Positions 1 through 11,932 of a DNA stretch of 62,748 bases are shown piece after piece. The notes under the pieces are model-generated. The model did not search any database and was not told the DNA's origin. It was given only the letters and a program-made list of their open reading frames with translations. The position numbers and the translations under genes are program-made. The stretch is from Klebsormidium nitens (taxonomy: Eukaryota; Streptophyta; Klebsormidiophyceae; Klebsormidiales; Klebsormidiaceae): positions 1 to 62,748 of the forward strand of contig DF237478.1 of the NCBI GenBank assembly GCA_000708835.1, given 5' to 3'. Each line of letters begins with the position of its first letter. The stretch's first letter is position 1.

Positions 1-3000
1 CTTAGATATCTGGTCAAAACTTAGAACGACCGTCCAGCTAGGTACTTAAGTGCACGTGCTATTCGATGGACGTCAATGCTGTATGATCCGTGACAAACGG
101 CCAATCGGGCCGGGGGTCACCAAGTATTCATAGTTTGACTCTGTAGATCCGCTTATATACTACAAGCTCAATTTTGACTCTTTTTTTGCTCTTTTCTCTC
201 TTTTCTCTCTTGGACTCTCCCCGTATTTTTTGGATCTTGACTATGTCGTTGTTATACTCGGCCCCGGAACATGGATTACTTGATCCCCAGTATTCCGTAT
301 TCCATTGACAAGGTTTCAAAAAGGCAGTATTCCGTATTCTAGGGTGCTCAAGTAATCTGTATTCCGTTTCGCAAATGCGGCTTTTGACATTTTGAAAGGT
401 ACGTATCAATTTGGGTATCCCGGATTCTTCCGATCCCAAATATGGGTATTCCGTATTCCGATATTCCATGTTCCGGCGCCTATTAGACTATTATACTCCA
501 AGAGCTCGGCGATATTGCTGGCTTTGCGTTGAACCGCAGCGGCTGATATGAGTCCACCAGAGGGCGGTGCCCCCGAGGGCGAACTGCCTCCATTGGGGGG
601 ATATCAAACTCGGAAGTCGAATGATACATGGATACTATCGTGGAGCTCGACTGAGTGGTATAACTCGCTTATTGCTCAGTCCGGACATCGCCGCATTGCG
701 CCGTCAAACCTGGCCGGGTCAATGAACCTAGCAACGATGTTCTGTAGCATATCCGAGCCTCCGTGGCGGTACTATCCGATTATCAACGACATCTTCTCCT
801 CACTTCAATGGTTCAATGGTTCGGTATCGAAACATCCGAACATCTTGTTAATGATATAGCTCATGGCGAAATGAGGTTGAGCGAAAAACTTTGACGGACG
901 ATTGAAAGAGTGGGACCCGGGCCTGTCACACGACTCATGAGTCCAGGATGAGGCTATGGACTTGGCTCGACTAGGAGTACTCCTACCGTACATACCAAGC
1001 AATAGCGATCAGGAGCAATTCGAATAGGCAACACTCACAGCTGCGATCCGTGCTCGATCCGTGCTCGGTAGAGGATCATGTATGCCATGGAAGCCTATGG
1101 CCAGTATGGCCCGCCGGTGTGGCTACGGCATTTGAAAAGAGAACAATATCATCTGAGTAAGAATTTGAAGCCTAGGTCCTAGCTCATGATCCAATGATCA
1201 ACGGGGATTGTTTTCAACGATCGAGCTGCGTTGCCACGCGGCCGAACTTTCCTCACGTGAGCGAACATAAACCGGTGAGTCGGCGGTGACCGGTCAACGT
1301 CAGGCCCGGGGGCCCAGTGAGTAAACCAGTGACTCGTGACTCCCGGCGAGTGAGGGCATGTACTTGACGGTACAGTGATCGGGATTCGGACACCGTAGTT
1401 TTCATATTTTAGAGCCGTCAGATCTTGCTTTCAGGGAAGAATCGGGGGCTGAGCGCCGAGTGCGGACCGCCCGCGTGGCAATCGAAGTACTGTACGATGT
1501 ACTAAGTAGGTACTGAGTCCAACACCGTCCAACACTGACAGCGTCCCGACTCCCGAGTCCCGACGCGATGGCGTCCCGGCCGGTTCCGATGGTGGACAGT
1601 CTGCTTCTCCGGGGCCTTGTACGGGCTCTGCTGGCACCAAATTGAGTACCACTGGCACTGGCACTGGGCCACTGATCAACATGCTGCCCTCTTGTTTTGA
1701 ACTACGCCGACGGTCAGACTTGGTAGACTAAAACCGCTCTAGAAAGCGCTCTTCCGAATGCAGGTGCTTGGATTACTACTACTACTAGCTAGTGGCCGCA
1801 AGAACGAGCTTCAAGAACGGTAGTAGTCTCCGTCCAGATCTGGAAACGGCCTGGGTGGATCAACAACACTGTAAGGACTCTTGGGGGGTGCAGCTGCACC
1901 AGCTTGGTGACCAGCAGCGGGAGGTTTGCAACCGCAGGGTGTGTGGTGAGTGGTGTGCAAGCAAATTAGAAAGTTTGCTTTGTCTGTGATCAAGCACACA
2001 CTCTCTTCCCTGCTGGTTCCTTCCTTCTAGGGGCGGTATGGTGCTGGGAGCATCTGCGTTGTTGGTTGTAGAATGCAATGCTGTGGCTGGCAATGCTGTT
2101 GCCCTTGCTTGCTGCTCCAGATCTACCCGTCTGCTCTTGTTTCTGGCGGGGTGCTGGTTTGAAAGGTCTCCTCTGCCTGCCAGTGTCCGCTCCTCTGCTG
2201 GGTGTTGCTGGCAATGCCGTGGCTTTCTCTGCTGCTCCCCCTTTGCTGTTCCCCACCTTGTCCCGTGTTGCTGCGCCACCACTGGGGTGCTTCAGTTCAC
2301 ACCTGTGTAGAGTCGAAGATCTGCCTGGCCCGCCAGTCATCAAAGCTGTGTACCGGAGTTTGTGTTTGAAGCGCCGTTGCCCAATGGTCCATTAAACAGG
2401 GTACGTTGTAAAGGTCGCACCTTTAGTATCAGACATAGCCTCCACACCTGAGGCTACTTGCTAGGAAAGTGTTGGTCTTTACGAGTGCTCCTTTCTTATT
2501 CACTAGAGGCGCTACACCCTCAGGCTCAGAAGTCCCCAAAACATCTTTCCACCTGGTTGGGGTTGAAAAAGGTGATTTAGCCAACTGCAAATTGAGTGAT
2601 GTGGCAGTCTCCAAAACGGGGGTTCAGCACCTATCACTTTGTACTCAACAACGAGATTGCCCCTCAGCATTTTCCAATTGTAACTTGATTGTGGGCCAAT
2701 GAGCGAGCGTTATTCAGGATCAAAGGCCCTTTGATATGCGCGTCCAAGTTCTTTCAGTTTCTGGATCTCCAGGTCTGTGGGAGGTACAAGCTTCTCCTTT
2801 TGCCGGAGGAGTGCCCGGGCACCTCCTGGTCTAATGCGCCAACTTTCCATAAGTACAGATCTAACCACGGGACCGCCTTTGCACAGAGCCTGCCTTCTTG
2901 TTTGGTCTTGGTGGTGACTCGTGCGTGGTATCGCCTGTCTACGACCTGAACTTTGTGTGCTCTTGCTGCCTGATTCTCCTGCAGTCGGTGCCATGTGGCG

Positions 3001-3083
3001 TCATCCTTTCCGCATGGTGGCGCTGCTGTGCGTGTGCCTGAGTGCCGCTCTCCCTGTTTGCAGGTGGGTGGATGCCCCGCGCC
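1..3083. other. Gene-free 5' flank
   Basis: I see no gene here. The open frames are short, overlap on both strands, lack protein-like composition and have no consistent splice structure. Positions 288-474 are rich in copies of the motif tattccgtattcc. The stretch 2038-2400 is pyrimidine-rich on the + strand, with repeated gctggcaatgc-like words. The last few hundred bases probably include the promoter and 5' UTR of the COBRA-like gene, but no defined element can be pointed to. Confidence 0.5.
288..474. repeat. Degenerate tattccgtattcc repeat cluster
   Basis: The words tattccgtattcc or gtattccg recur at about 290, 330, 360 and 446-470 in a loosely tandem arrangement. Spacing is irregular and copies are imperfect, so this is a decayed low-complexity cluster and not a clean satellite. 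No function is evident. Confidence 0.5.
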
Positions 3084-6000
3084 ATGGCTGCCGTCCGCGG
3101 CGTGCGGTTGGTGACGTTCCTCTCTCTGCTGCTCTTGGCGGCCGCTCAGCCCAACGCCCCTGCGGCGCAGCCCGCCCCCGCCACCCCCGCAGGTAACCCC
3201 CCAGCGTGACCACCACCCAGGCCGGCCGGCAGCAGGTTGCTGCAAGGTGCCACCTTTTAAGTTTGCAGGTTCAACCAAAAAGGCGCCTTTGCGTCAAGCC
3301 TGGGAAGGTGCTGGACTGTGCTGTCGACTGGTGGAAGCGGCTGCGTGAGCCGTGCGGAGCTCTCAGCAACTGTATCAGCTGGTCTCTGAACGTGCGCTTG
3401 TTGTGTGGTGCAGCCACCCCTGCCCCTGTCCAGGTAGTACTGGACCCTCCGCTGAATGCGCAAGGCAACCCTGGTCTGCTGATCTGCCCCGGCATCCTGA
3501 TAGACTACGTCATCAACAGCCTGACGTTCGTGCCGAACCCGAGCGGGGACGTGTATGCGTTTGATGCCACGGTCTTCTTCCAGAACATTGGCAACGTGAA
3601 TCTGGTCAGCTGGCAGGTCAGCATTGGCTACCAGTGGAACGAGCTCATCACCAGGGTCGGCAACCTCACGCTGCCACCCGGCGCTGCCACGCCCCTCCCA
3701 GGTACGCCGCTCATGCTCTCCCCGCCTGCTGGCTGCGGCCGCCTGCCCGCTTCCGGGTCCCTCTGAGCAGGGCGCTGCCCCAGGTTGGCTCTGCTGGGCA
3801 TGTGGCCCCGCTGCTGCTGCTCCCAGGGGCTGCGTGCGCAGGGCCCCTTGGCTGAGCCCCACGCGCTCCTCTGGTGCAGGCAACTCCACGCTCTTTGGTG
3901 CGCCACGGAACTACACGACATTACTGAGCGCCAAGAACGCAGCGGGCGACCAGAGTCTGTACACGACGCAGGCGCAGCTGGTGGGCACGGAGACAGGCGC
4001 CGTCAACGCTTCCCAGGCCCTGCCCGCGTACGTGCGCATCACCGCCCCCGGCGTCACCTGCCCGCCCGCCTACGTGCTCTCGCCCACCAACCGCAGTGAG
4101 TGCCCTTCGCATCCTTGCGCCTCTACGAAGTAGGGAGTCTAGGGCTGCCATTGCTTGCATGAGCAAGCAGCGGTGCCATGCACAGGCTGCAAGAGAGGCA
4201 AGAGTCTGGCTGTGAGGTGAAGGGGGGGACTTGACGCAGCCAGAAGCCGACAGTCTGAGTGAGGAGACAGTCTGAGTGAGGAGAAACCATAGAAGGTGCT
4301 GCACTCGAAGTGCCCCAGTAGCGCTTTTAGGAGAGTACTTTTGCACTAGAGCCTTGCGTAAGACATGGCTGAATCCCGACACCGTTGACAGTACCACATC
4401 AGCGCTATGCAAGGGGGTTTTAGTGGGCCTGATTGAGTGCATTAGGTGAGGTCGATTGGCGGGGGCACAAAATGAGAGGGCCTTTATCGTGAAAAGGAGG
4501 TACGTAGTTTGTAGTAGACTACTGCAAGGTCAGGTGGGCTCCGTTGGTGGGACTGGTGAGCTTTTACACTAGAGGTCAGAGTTCGAGGGCAAGGAACGCA
4601 GCAGTCAGCAGCCTCTTGGGGACCCCTCTTCGATTCGTTCCTCTTTCAGACATTCGAAGTCTACGTCAATATGCCTAGGGGGTCGGAAAGGGGCTCGCAG
4701 GGGGGGCCTTCCACCTCCTCTTTCCCCGGGCCTTGTCAGTCCTTGGTCATGGCAGTCCCATCCATCACATCTTGCTGCCAGTCACATCAGCACTGAGGCC
4801 AGGAAGGGTCCATCCGTGCAGACTCGTGTTCTCATTGACCTTCTCTCCTAACAGACCCCCTTCAGCGGCCCTCATCTTGTCGCAGTATCCACAACCCAAC
4901 CTTCTTTGTTGTTGCCTCCCCTCTTTGATTCGACTCCCCTGGCGCCATGGCCTGCCAGGCCCCCTGCCCTGTGCGCGCTGCCCTCACCCGCTGGCTGCTG
5001 TGTGCCGTGCTTGCAGGCAACGTGGTGCGCTCCTGCTGCATCACCCCCTCCACGGCTCTCACCGCCCCCGTTCCCGCCCCGGCCCCGGCCCCGGGCCCCG
5101 CCCCTGGTCCCGCGCTGCCCGTTGCCGCCCCCCAGAACGTGTCGCAGTGCCCCGCGGGCGTGCTGGTGGACTACGCCATCAGCAGCCTGGCCGCCATCCC
5201 GGGCCAGGACGGCGCCTACCAGTTCAACGCGCAGGTACGCGCAGCACGAGGGCACTGCCCCGCTGTGTGTCATAGAGGAGGAAGATTGCCTCGTCATCTG
5301 TCGTGTCTAGGCATTCACCCGCAACACATCCAGATTCCGTGCAGGGAACGAAGTGGCTGCTGGAACAGCTTTCAATCTAGATTGTAGGGGTAACATGCTG
5401 GGGTACCCCTTCAACTTCAAGCGCCGCAGGTCTCTTCCTGATCTCTTGCTGGTCCGCAGAGGGGCATGCGTTCTGTAGGGACTACTCCTGAGGTGCGCTC
5501 ACGAGCCCTCTGCCGCCCTTGCGCCGCCCGCTCTCACCTGTTGCTGCTGTGCGCTTTGGTGCAGACGACTTTGGCCAACAACGCGGGCAAGGCGCTGGAG
5601 GGGTGGGGCCTCTCCTTCCAGTTTGCGCAGAACCAGCTCATCAGCACTGTCAACAACATCCAGGTCGCGCCCGGCTACTCCTTACCGGCACCAGGTCAGC
5701 AGCGGCCGCCCCTGTGCGCTCACTCACCAGGGCTGAGCTTTCGCCGTGGCCGGTGTTGCCTGCTGTCCTGTCGCTGCCCTGAACACATGCGCCCACTAAG
5801 CGGCAGCTTAAAGACGGGCTGTTGAGTGTGGGGGGCAAGGATGGATCGCAAAGACTCGGGTTGCTAAACAGGCACTCCTCGAGCACCCCCGTCTGACCAT
5901 GCTCCTTTGGTGCACACAGGCAGCGGCACGGTGTTCGTCCCCCCTGCGGGCTCGTACGTGAACACGACGGCGCAGGCCGCGGGCAACAGCAGCCTGTACA

Positions 6001-9000
6001 CATACGTGGCATCGTTTGCGGGCAGCGAGGTCGGCGCGGCCACCGCGCGCGAGGCGCTGCCCACCGGCATCGACATCGGCGTCGCAGGATTGACGTGCGA
6101 CCCCGCCAACTTCTCCTACCCCGTCAACACCAGTGAGCCCACCGTCACCGCCCCCCCACCACTGCTCCCTCTCGCCACTCTTGGGCCCCCTGCGTGCGAC
6201 TGGAAAGGCTCGTGCGGCCCGCTTGCTTGGGCTGCCTGTTTGTCACACACAATTATCGGTTCTTGTTTTTGCTGCCTCTATACTCGTCCTTTCCCCGGCT
6301 GTCTTCCCCTCCCCTCACCGGCCCTCCTTGGTGTGTGCAGCCAACCTGCTGCGCGCGTGCTGCCTGCCGGTGGCCCCCCCCGTGCCGGCGCCGCCGTGCC
6401 CCGGCGTGACGGTGGACTACAGCATCGCGAGCCTGACGGCCATCCCGGACCCGTCCAACGCGGCGTTCAAGTTCAACGCGAGCGTGGTGGTGGCCAACGT
6501 GGGCAGCCGCGTGCTGCCGCCCTGGACGCTCACCTTCGGCTTCCAGAACAGCGAGATCATCGCCACCACCACCAACCTCGTCGTGCCGCCCACCACGCCC
6601 CTCCCCGCCCCAGGTCAGCGCACAGCCCTCTGGCGCCCGCACGCCGTCCCTTTGACCGCTCCTCTCACCGGACCTATCCGCGCATCCGGTCTTGGCCTCC
6701 TCTCCTGCCACCGCTGCCTGAGCGTCGCAGATGTAGCCCCTGTGTTGTCCCGTCTCATGTGGCCTCTCCGCATACCAGACGCTTCAATCATTCAGATGGG
6801 TGGTGCAGGTAATTCGACGGTGTTCGGCGCCCCCCCCAGTGCGTACACGTTGCCGTATGCCGCGCTGGTGGCGGGTGACATCAGCAAGTACGCGCTGCGC
6901 GCCTCCATCGAGGGCACCGAGTTCAGCGCCACCACGCCCAAGGCCGCGCTGCCTTCCACCATCAGCCTCAACGCGCCCGGCATCGCGTGCAGCCCCGCCA
7001 ACCTGACGGCCGCCACCGGCTCCGGTAAGGCCCCCGCCTTCAGCTCCGCGCTGCTGTCTCCCTGGCTCAGATCCCCGCCTCTGCCTGTGCGTGCGCTGTT
7101 CCTGTCTCCCCGCCTGCTCGCGCGTGCGGTGTGCCTCACCCCCCCTCTTCTTTTGCAGGCGCGGCGCTGCGGCAGTGCTGCGTGGAGGTGGCTTTGCCCC
7201 CGGCCCCCGCGCCGTTGCCCCCGGCCCCAGTGTGCCAGGGGGTGCAGATCAACTACACCGTCCTGTCGCTCACCCCCATCCCGGACCCCACCGGCACCGT
7301 CTACGGCTTCCGCGGCCTGGTGAGCCTGCCCCCCTCTCCCTCCGCCCCCGCTGCCCTTCTTCCTGTCGGCCAGACAGGTGGCCTGCCTGCCATCCCACGT
7401 GACCCCCCTCCTGTCCGGTCCTTGACGTGGCTGTCCATGGCGCGGTGTGCAGCTGACGGTGGCCAACACGGGGACGCGCGACCTGACGGGCTACCAGGTC
7501 CGCCTGGCGTGGCGCAACGGCGAGGTGATCAGTGAGGTCAGCAACTGGGACCTGGGCGACCAGTACCTGCCGCGCCCCGGCAACATCACGGTTTTCATCA
7601 GCCCCGCGGCGCGCCCCTTCCTCTTCACGGCCGTGGAGGCGGTGGGCAACGCCAGCATCTACTCCAGCAGCGGCACCATCGAAGGCACCCAGCGCGGCGC
7701 CGCTACTCTGGCGCAGGCGCTCCCGGGGGGAATCATCCTGCAGGCCGCCGGCTACGAGTGCCCCGACGGCAACATCTCCTTCCCCTCCCGTGAGGCCCTG
7801 CTCCCCGCACCGCCTGCCCAGGCAGCCGCGTCGGCCGAGGATATGTTCCTGCATGCTGGCTGCTTGGTTGTAATGGAATTCAGCCACAAAGCATTGGGAG
7901 TAGGCTTGTGAGACAACCCGGAGTGGTCTCCTCACCTGCCCGTGCGTGCCTGCGTGCAGCGACCAACAACAGCGTGGTGCAGTGCTGCTCCGAGATCCCG
8001 CTGCCGCCCGCGCCCGCGCCGGCCCCGCTGCCGTTCAGCAGCCAGAACTACAGCGGCATTCTGCTCAACTGGGACATCACGAACGCCAACGCGAGCACGT
8101 ACCAGGTGCAGATCCGCGTGACCAACCAGCAGCGCTACACCTCCATCAACGGCGGCTGGGCCGTCGGCTGGATCTGGCAGAACAACGAGTGAGCGCACCA
8201 GCCGCGCTCTGGCCCCCGCTCGCCCCGCCCGATCGTACCTGGGCCACTCTCTCGGGGTGTCACTTCAGGAAGCTGTTCTGAGATTCTTCTCAGCGGGACT
8301 GTGGTTAGTCAGCAGCGCCTCCGGGAGCCTTGCCGCTCCTCTTGCCGCGGCTGCCCTGTCTCCCCTGCCTTCGGCTGACTCCCCTTGTTCCGTCGTTGCG
8401 GCGCAGGTTCATCTGGAACATCGTGAACGGGTACGCGGGCAGCTTCGGCGACTGCACGACGCACCCCGCGGTGAACGACTACCCCAGCTTCGGCGTGCAG
8501 GTGGCCAACAGCCAGGGCAGCTGCGCGAGCGCGCCCAACCTGATCCAGAACACGGACCAGAAGGGCATCCTCACCGGCCAGGGCATCAGCGTGCAGAACA
8601 GCACCGCCAACTTCACCGTCCTCGTCGTGAGTCAACTCCCGTTGCTGATTAGTCACCGCTGACGATCACCTGGCAAGGAAGACTGCTGCTGCAGCTACCG
8701 CGCCTCTCTGCCTTCCCCTTGTCTCTGCCTGCCGGCCCTCCCCCGCTGTCCTGCCACTGTCGGAGCCCCGCCCAACGGCCGCCTTCCGCCGCGTTACTGA
8801 CTGCCGCCGCTGTGTGGTTCAGGGCAAGCCGGCCCGCCAGTTTGCGATCTCGACCATCATCGTGCCCCAGAACTTTTCCGTGGGCCTCCCCGGCTGGGCC
8901 TGCAACCCGCCCCTCAAGGTCGCCGGCCGGAACGTCCCCTTCGGCACCATCTCCGGCCAGGTCATCCCCGCCTACGGTGAGCGCGCCGCCCCCGCCCCCC

Positions 9001-10245
9001 GCGTCTTCTCAAGCACGGCTGCCGCAGGGGGCCTGCGACTTGGGCCAGCAACTGATTCTCGTTTTACGAGCGGCCTGCCTCCGTCTGGCTGTGCGGCCCT
9101 GTCGCTGACGCGCCCCCTGCCTGGCTCTGCGCAGCGTCGTACAACATCACGTGCGGCCCCACGCAGCCGAACGCGACGCTGCCCAAGTGCTGCGTCAGCA
9201 TGTCGGCCTTCTTCAACCAGACGGTGGCCCCCTGCAAGTCGTGCGCGTGCGGCAACTGCCCCGGCAAGGGTGGGGCGCCCACCGCGGCGCCCGTCCCGTC
9301 CGGCACCGGCTTCGTGCCTGCGCCCGGCACGTGCAACTTCAACAGCAGCAGCCTGCCCACCGTGGCCAGCCAGGTCGCCCTCGGCGTCGAACAGGCGGGC
9401 CGCGTGTACCCGGCCCCGCTCACGGGCCGCTGCTTGGACGGCTGCCCCTCCAACCTGCACTTCGACATTGTGAGCGCGGGCGACGGCGGCTGGACCGTCA
9501 AGATCGTGGCGGCCAACCGGCTGCCCGTGGACCTTGCCGACTGGATGCTCGTCGCGGAGCTGCCCGAGCTGAACTACCTGCAGAACGTCTACTCCGTCAA
9601 CTGGCGCCGCGACACAGGTAAGCGGCCCGTCTTAGCCTGCAGCGCCTCGTCCGATTGCGCTGAACCCCTTCGTAGCTTGTTTTTGGATTGTTGAGCTGTA
9701 ATGTCCGTGTTCACAAGGTCGAAATGTTGGGTGCGTCTTGTATGAAGTCGACACGCACCGGCCTGCTTTTCTTCTTCGGTTGTCTATTTGTGGATCAACA
9801 ATTTAATGAGGGCACCGAAGTCGTGTGCAACGAATGCAAGTGAGGGCTGCCGCGTGCGCACTGACCGGCGGCGTGTGCGTGTGCAGGCGCGGAGCGGCCC
9901 ACGATTTTGTTCTCGGGCGTGAAGGGGTACAACGACCTGGTGCTGGCGGCGGGGAACATCGAGTGGGTGCTCGGCTTCAACTTCACGGGCAACTCGTCGC
10001 TGCGCACCACGCTGCTGGGGACGGGGGTGCAGCGGCTGGCAGAGGCCAACTCGAACTCGTTCCCTACGCGAATATGGTTCAACGGAGACGAGTGCGAGAT
10101 GCCAGACCGGTCGCTGTGGCCCATCAGCCTCGCGCAGTACAACAACCTCACCAGGGTCTCGCCAGCTGTCCGGGTGGGCGCGAGCAAGATGCAGGCCATG
10201 CTGGCAACGATTTTTGCAGTGTTCCTTGGTATTGTGCTGTCATAA
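3084..10245 (+). CDS. COBRA-like GPI-anchored cell-wall protein with four tandem N-terminal modules (15 exons, 1201 aa)
   Basis: Exons: 3084-3192, 3414-3701, 3880-4095, 5017-5234, 5565-5694, 5920-6132, 6341-6613, 6809-7024, 7159-7319, 7453-7789, 7960-8188, 8407-8626, 8823-8976, 9135-9617, 9887-10245; phases agree throughout. The ATG opens a signal peptide (hydrophobic core LVTFLSLLLLAAA). Residues about 37-720 hold four related modules of 160-190 aa. Each has a SL..IP.P start, a W..GFQ..E segment, a GN.T.FGAP segment and an ALP...APG..C end, and modules 2-4 begin with a Cys-Cys pair. Residues about 721-1175 form the COBRA domain, including NWDITNANASTYQVQI, the family hallmark KCCVSMSAFFNQT with CKSCACGNC, and the late YNDLVL segment. 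The hydrophobic tail MLATIFAVFLGIVLS fits a GPI-anchor signal. COBRA proteins act outside the plasma membrane in cellulose deposition. COBL7/10-type plant proteins carry an N-terminal extension that these modules resemble; four copies is unusual. Family assignment is firm; function is inferred. Confidence 0.93.
4249..4282. repeat. Perfect 17-base tandem duplication in intron 3
   Basis: The unit gacagtctgagtgagga occurs twice head-to-tail (4249-4265 and 4266-4282). It lies in the largest COBRA-like intron (4096-5016, 921 bases), which otherwise shows nothing recognisable. Confidence 0.85.
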
Positions 10246-11932
10246 ACAGAGTGTGTTCGCTGCCCGGGAGTTGCGGGGCTTCTGCTGGGCCCTTACCGGC
10301 GCAGTCCTGTCAGCCTTGCTCCTATAAGTCGACTTTGCCGGTCCACAGCCAATTGTTTCTCAGTAGCTAGTCAAGTTGTAATTTATACGCAAAGGCAGCG
10401 CGTTCAGCAAACTAGGAGTAGATTTGAAGCACATACTCGACGATCAGTCATTTCAGATTTCAATTCGGATCGGGCAAGCCGCTTTTGTGTATGTCTGACC
10501 GGGCTGAGCCGAGTATTCGACTTGCATTGAATGCCAGTCCGATTATTGAGCGCCGACCAGCATGCAGCTCGTCGCTGCAGCTTGCGCCGACCATGAAATT
10601 GGTCACTAAGTGTCTTTCGCGCGTGAATGCAAAATTGCTTTTTGCATCACATCGTGATGCTTAGACACTCAATCATGAGCCCATGTTGCGCGTTCTGACT
10701 GATCACAAACAAACATGGAGCTCGTTGTTGTTGATATTCGAATGGAAAAGTGGCTCCTCCGTACTAACGTTTGAATAACACTAGCTGGCAAGTAGATGCT
10801 GTCAGCAACGTGCTGCGCATGTACCGGATGCGCAGTTTCATGCCCTCTAAAGCTGCACATGTACGTCCAAAATCAGCAAAACGTCCATATAGTGATCGCC
10901 TATACATTTGCATTAATTCCGTACGTCATGATTCATGCATATATGTGGGGCCCCGGCACTGTATATAGGTTGCATGCTGCTCAGTGTCTCGAGATCATGC
11001 GTACGGTAAGGCGAATTTGAAATTAGAGACCATCATGTTACAACCGCTGCATGCTCTCTATCATGTGGCAACACAACATGCAACGCTTTGGGGCACGCGC
11101 AATATACAACGGTCATGCATACCAATCTTCCCAAATGGTCGAGATATTGGATTGAACTTTTTCCGTCTCATGTCGTGCTCAGTCTTGCAACATGCAACAT
11201 GGTTCGTGCACATGCTCCTTATTTGCAGCTATATACACAAACGTTTTGCGAAGTACGGTGTGGCTCACCAAGACACAGCCTGACTTTTCAGCGAGTTGCC
11301 ATGGAAGATTGCACTTGGTGGACCACCCATTAGGTACGAGCCACCATGGAGGAAAAACCCCATACATGTTTCAAGTTGGCATAGAGAAAATTGTGCCGGT
11401 TATGCATATATGTAGCCACTACATGCAAAGCAAAGTAGCAAGCCAGGTCCTTAGCAGACCTCTTCCGACTGACAAGTGCACTGGAATCTACGGGGAGCGT
11501 CAAGCTGGGCCGCTTGCTACGTTGCATCTCTAGGGTAAAACATGAATCTCCTGTACAGTATGCTGCCAACTCAATTCGTATCCAATGAATAACAATCGTT
11601 TGCGATCCTCTCGAAAACTTTATGCTTTGGCAGCAGTAAGCGGCCAACCTGTGTGTGCATTCCCCTTCAGAAAGCACGGCATACCTGAGCCCGTTGGATT
11701 GCCAATGGTGAGCACGGCCACATTTCGTAGTCACTCAGGCATTGGCAAGGTGCCTCCTTTTTCAATGATCTTCGACTCAATCTGGGAAAAGGGAAGAAAG
11801 CCACAGTCTCTATGGATGTCCCCGGGTTTGCAGCAACGTTCAAGGATTTTAAACATCTGGATCTGAATCAGCTTCTCATCTATGACAAACACAACCTTTC
11901 AAACGCTTCCTCCCAATAACCTTGCGCCACAT
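10246..11932. other. Intergenic region between convergent genes
   Basis: This stretch should hold the 3' UTRs of the COBRA-like gene (+) and of the phosphotransfer gene (-). The open frames on both strands are under 135 codons and not protein-like. A perfect small palindrome, gcatcac-atc-gtgatgc, sits at 10644-10660. No gene is supported. Confidence 0.5.

Noticed and set aside
2038-2395. Overlapping plus-strand ORFs rich in Cys, Leu and Ala
   Set aside because: Open frames exist on both strands over a pyrimidine-rich repetitive stretch, with no initiation context, splice partners or recognisable motif.
6133-7323. Plus-strand ORF of 396 codons
   Set aside because: It reads through three introns of the COBRA-like gene. 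Only the segments matching exons 7-9 are protein-like, and GT-AG boundaries with matching phases are present.
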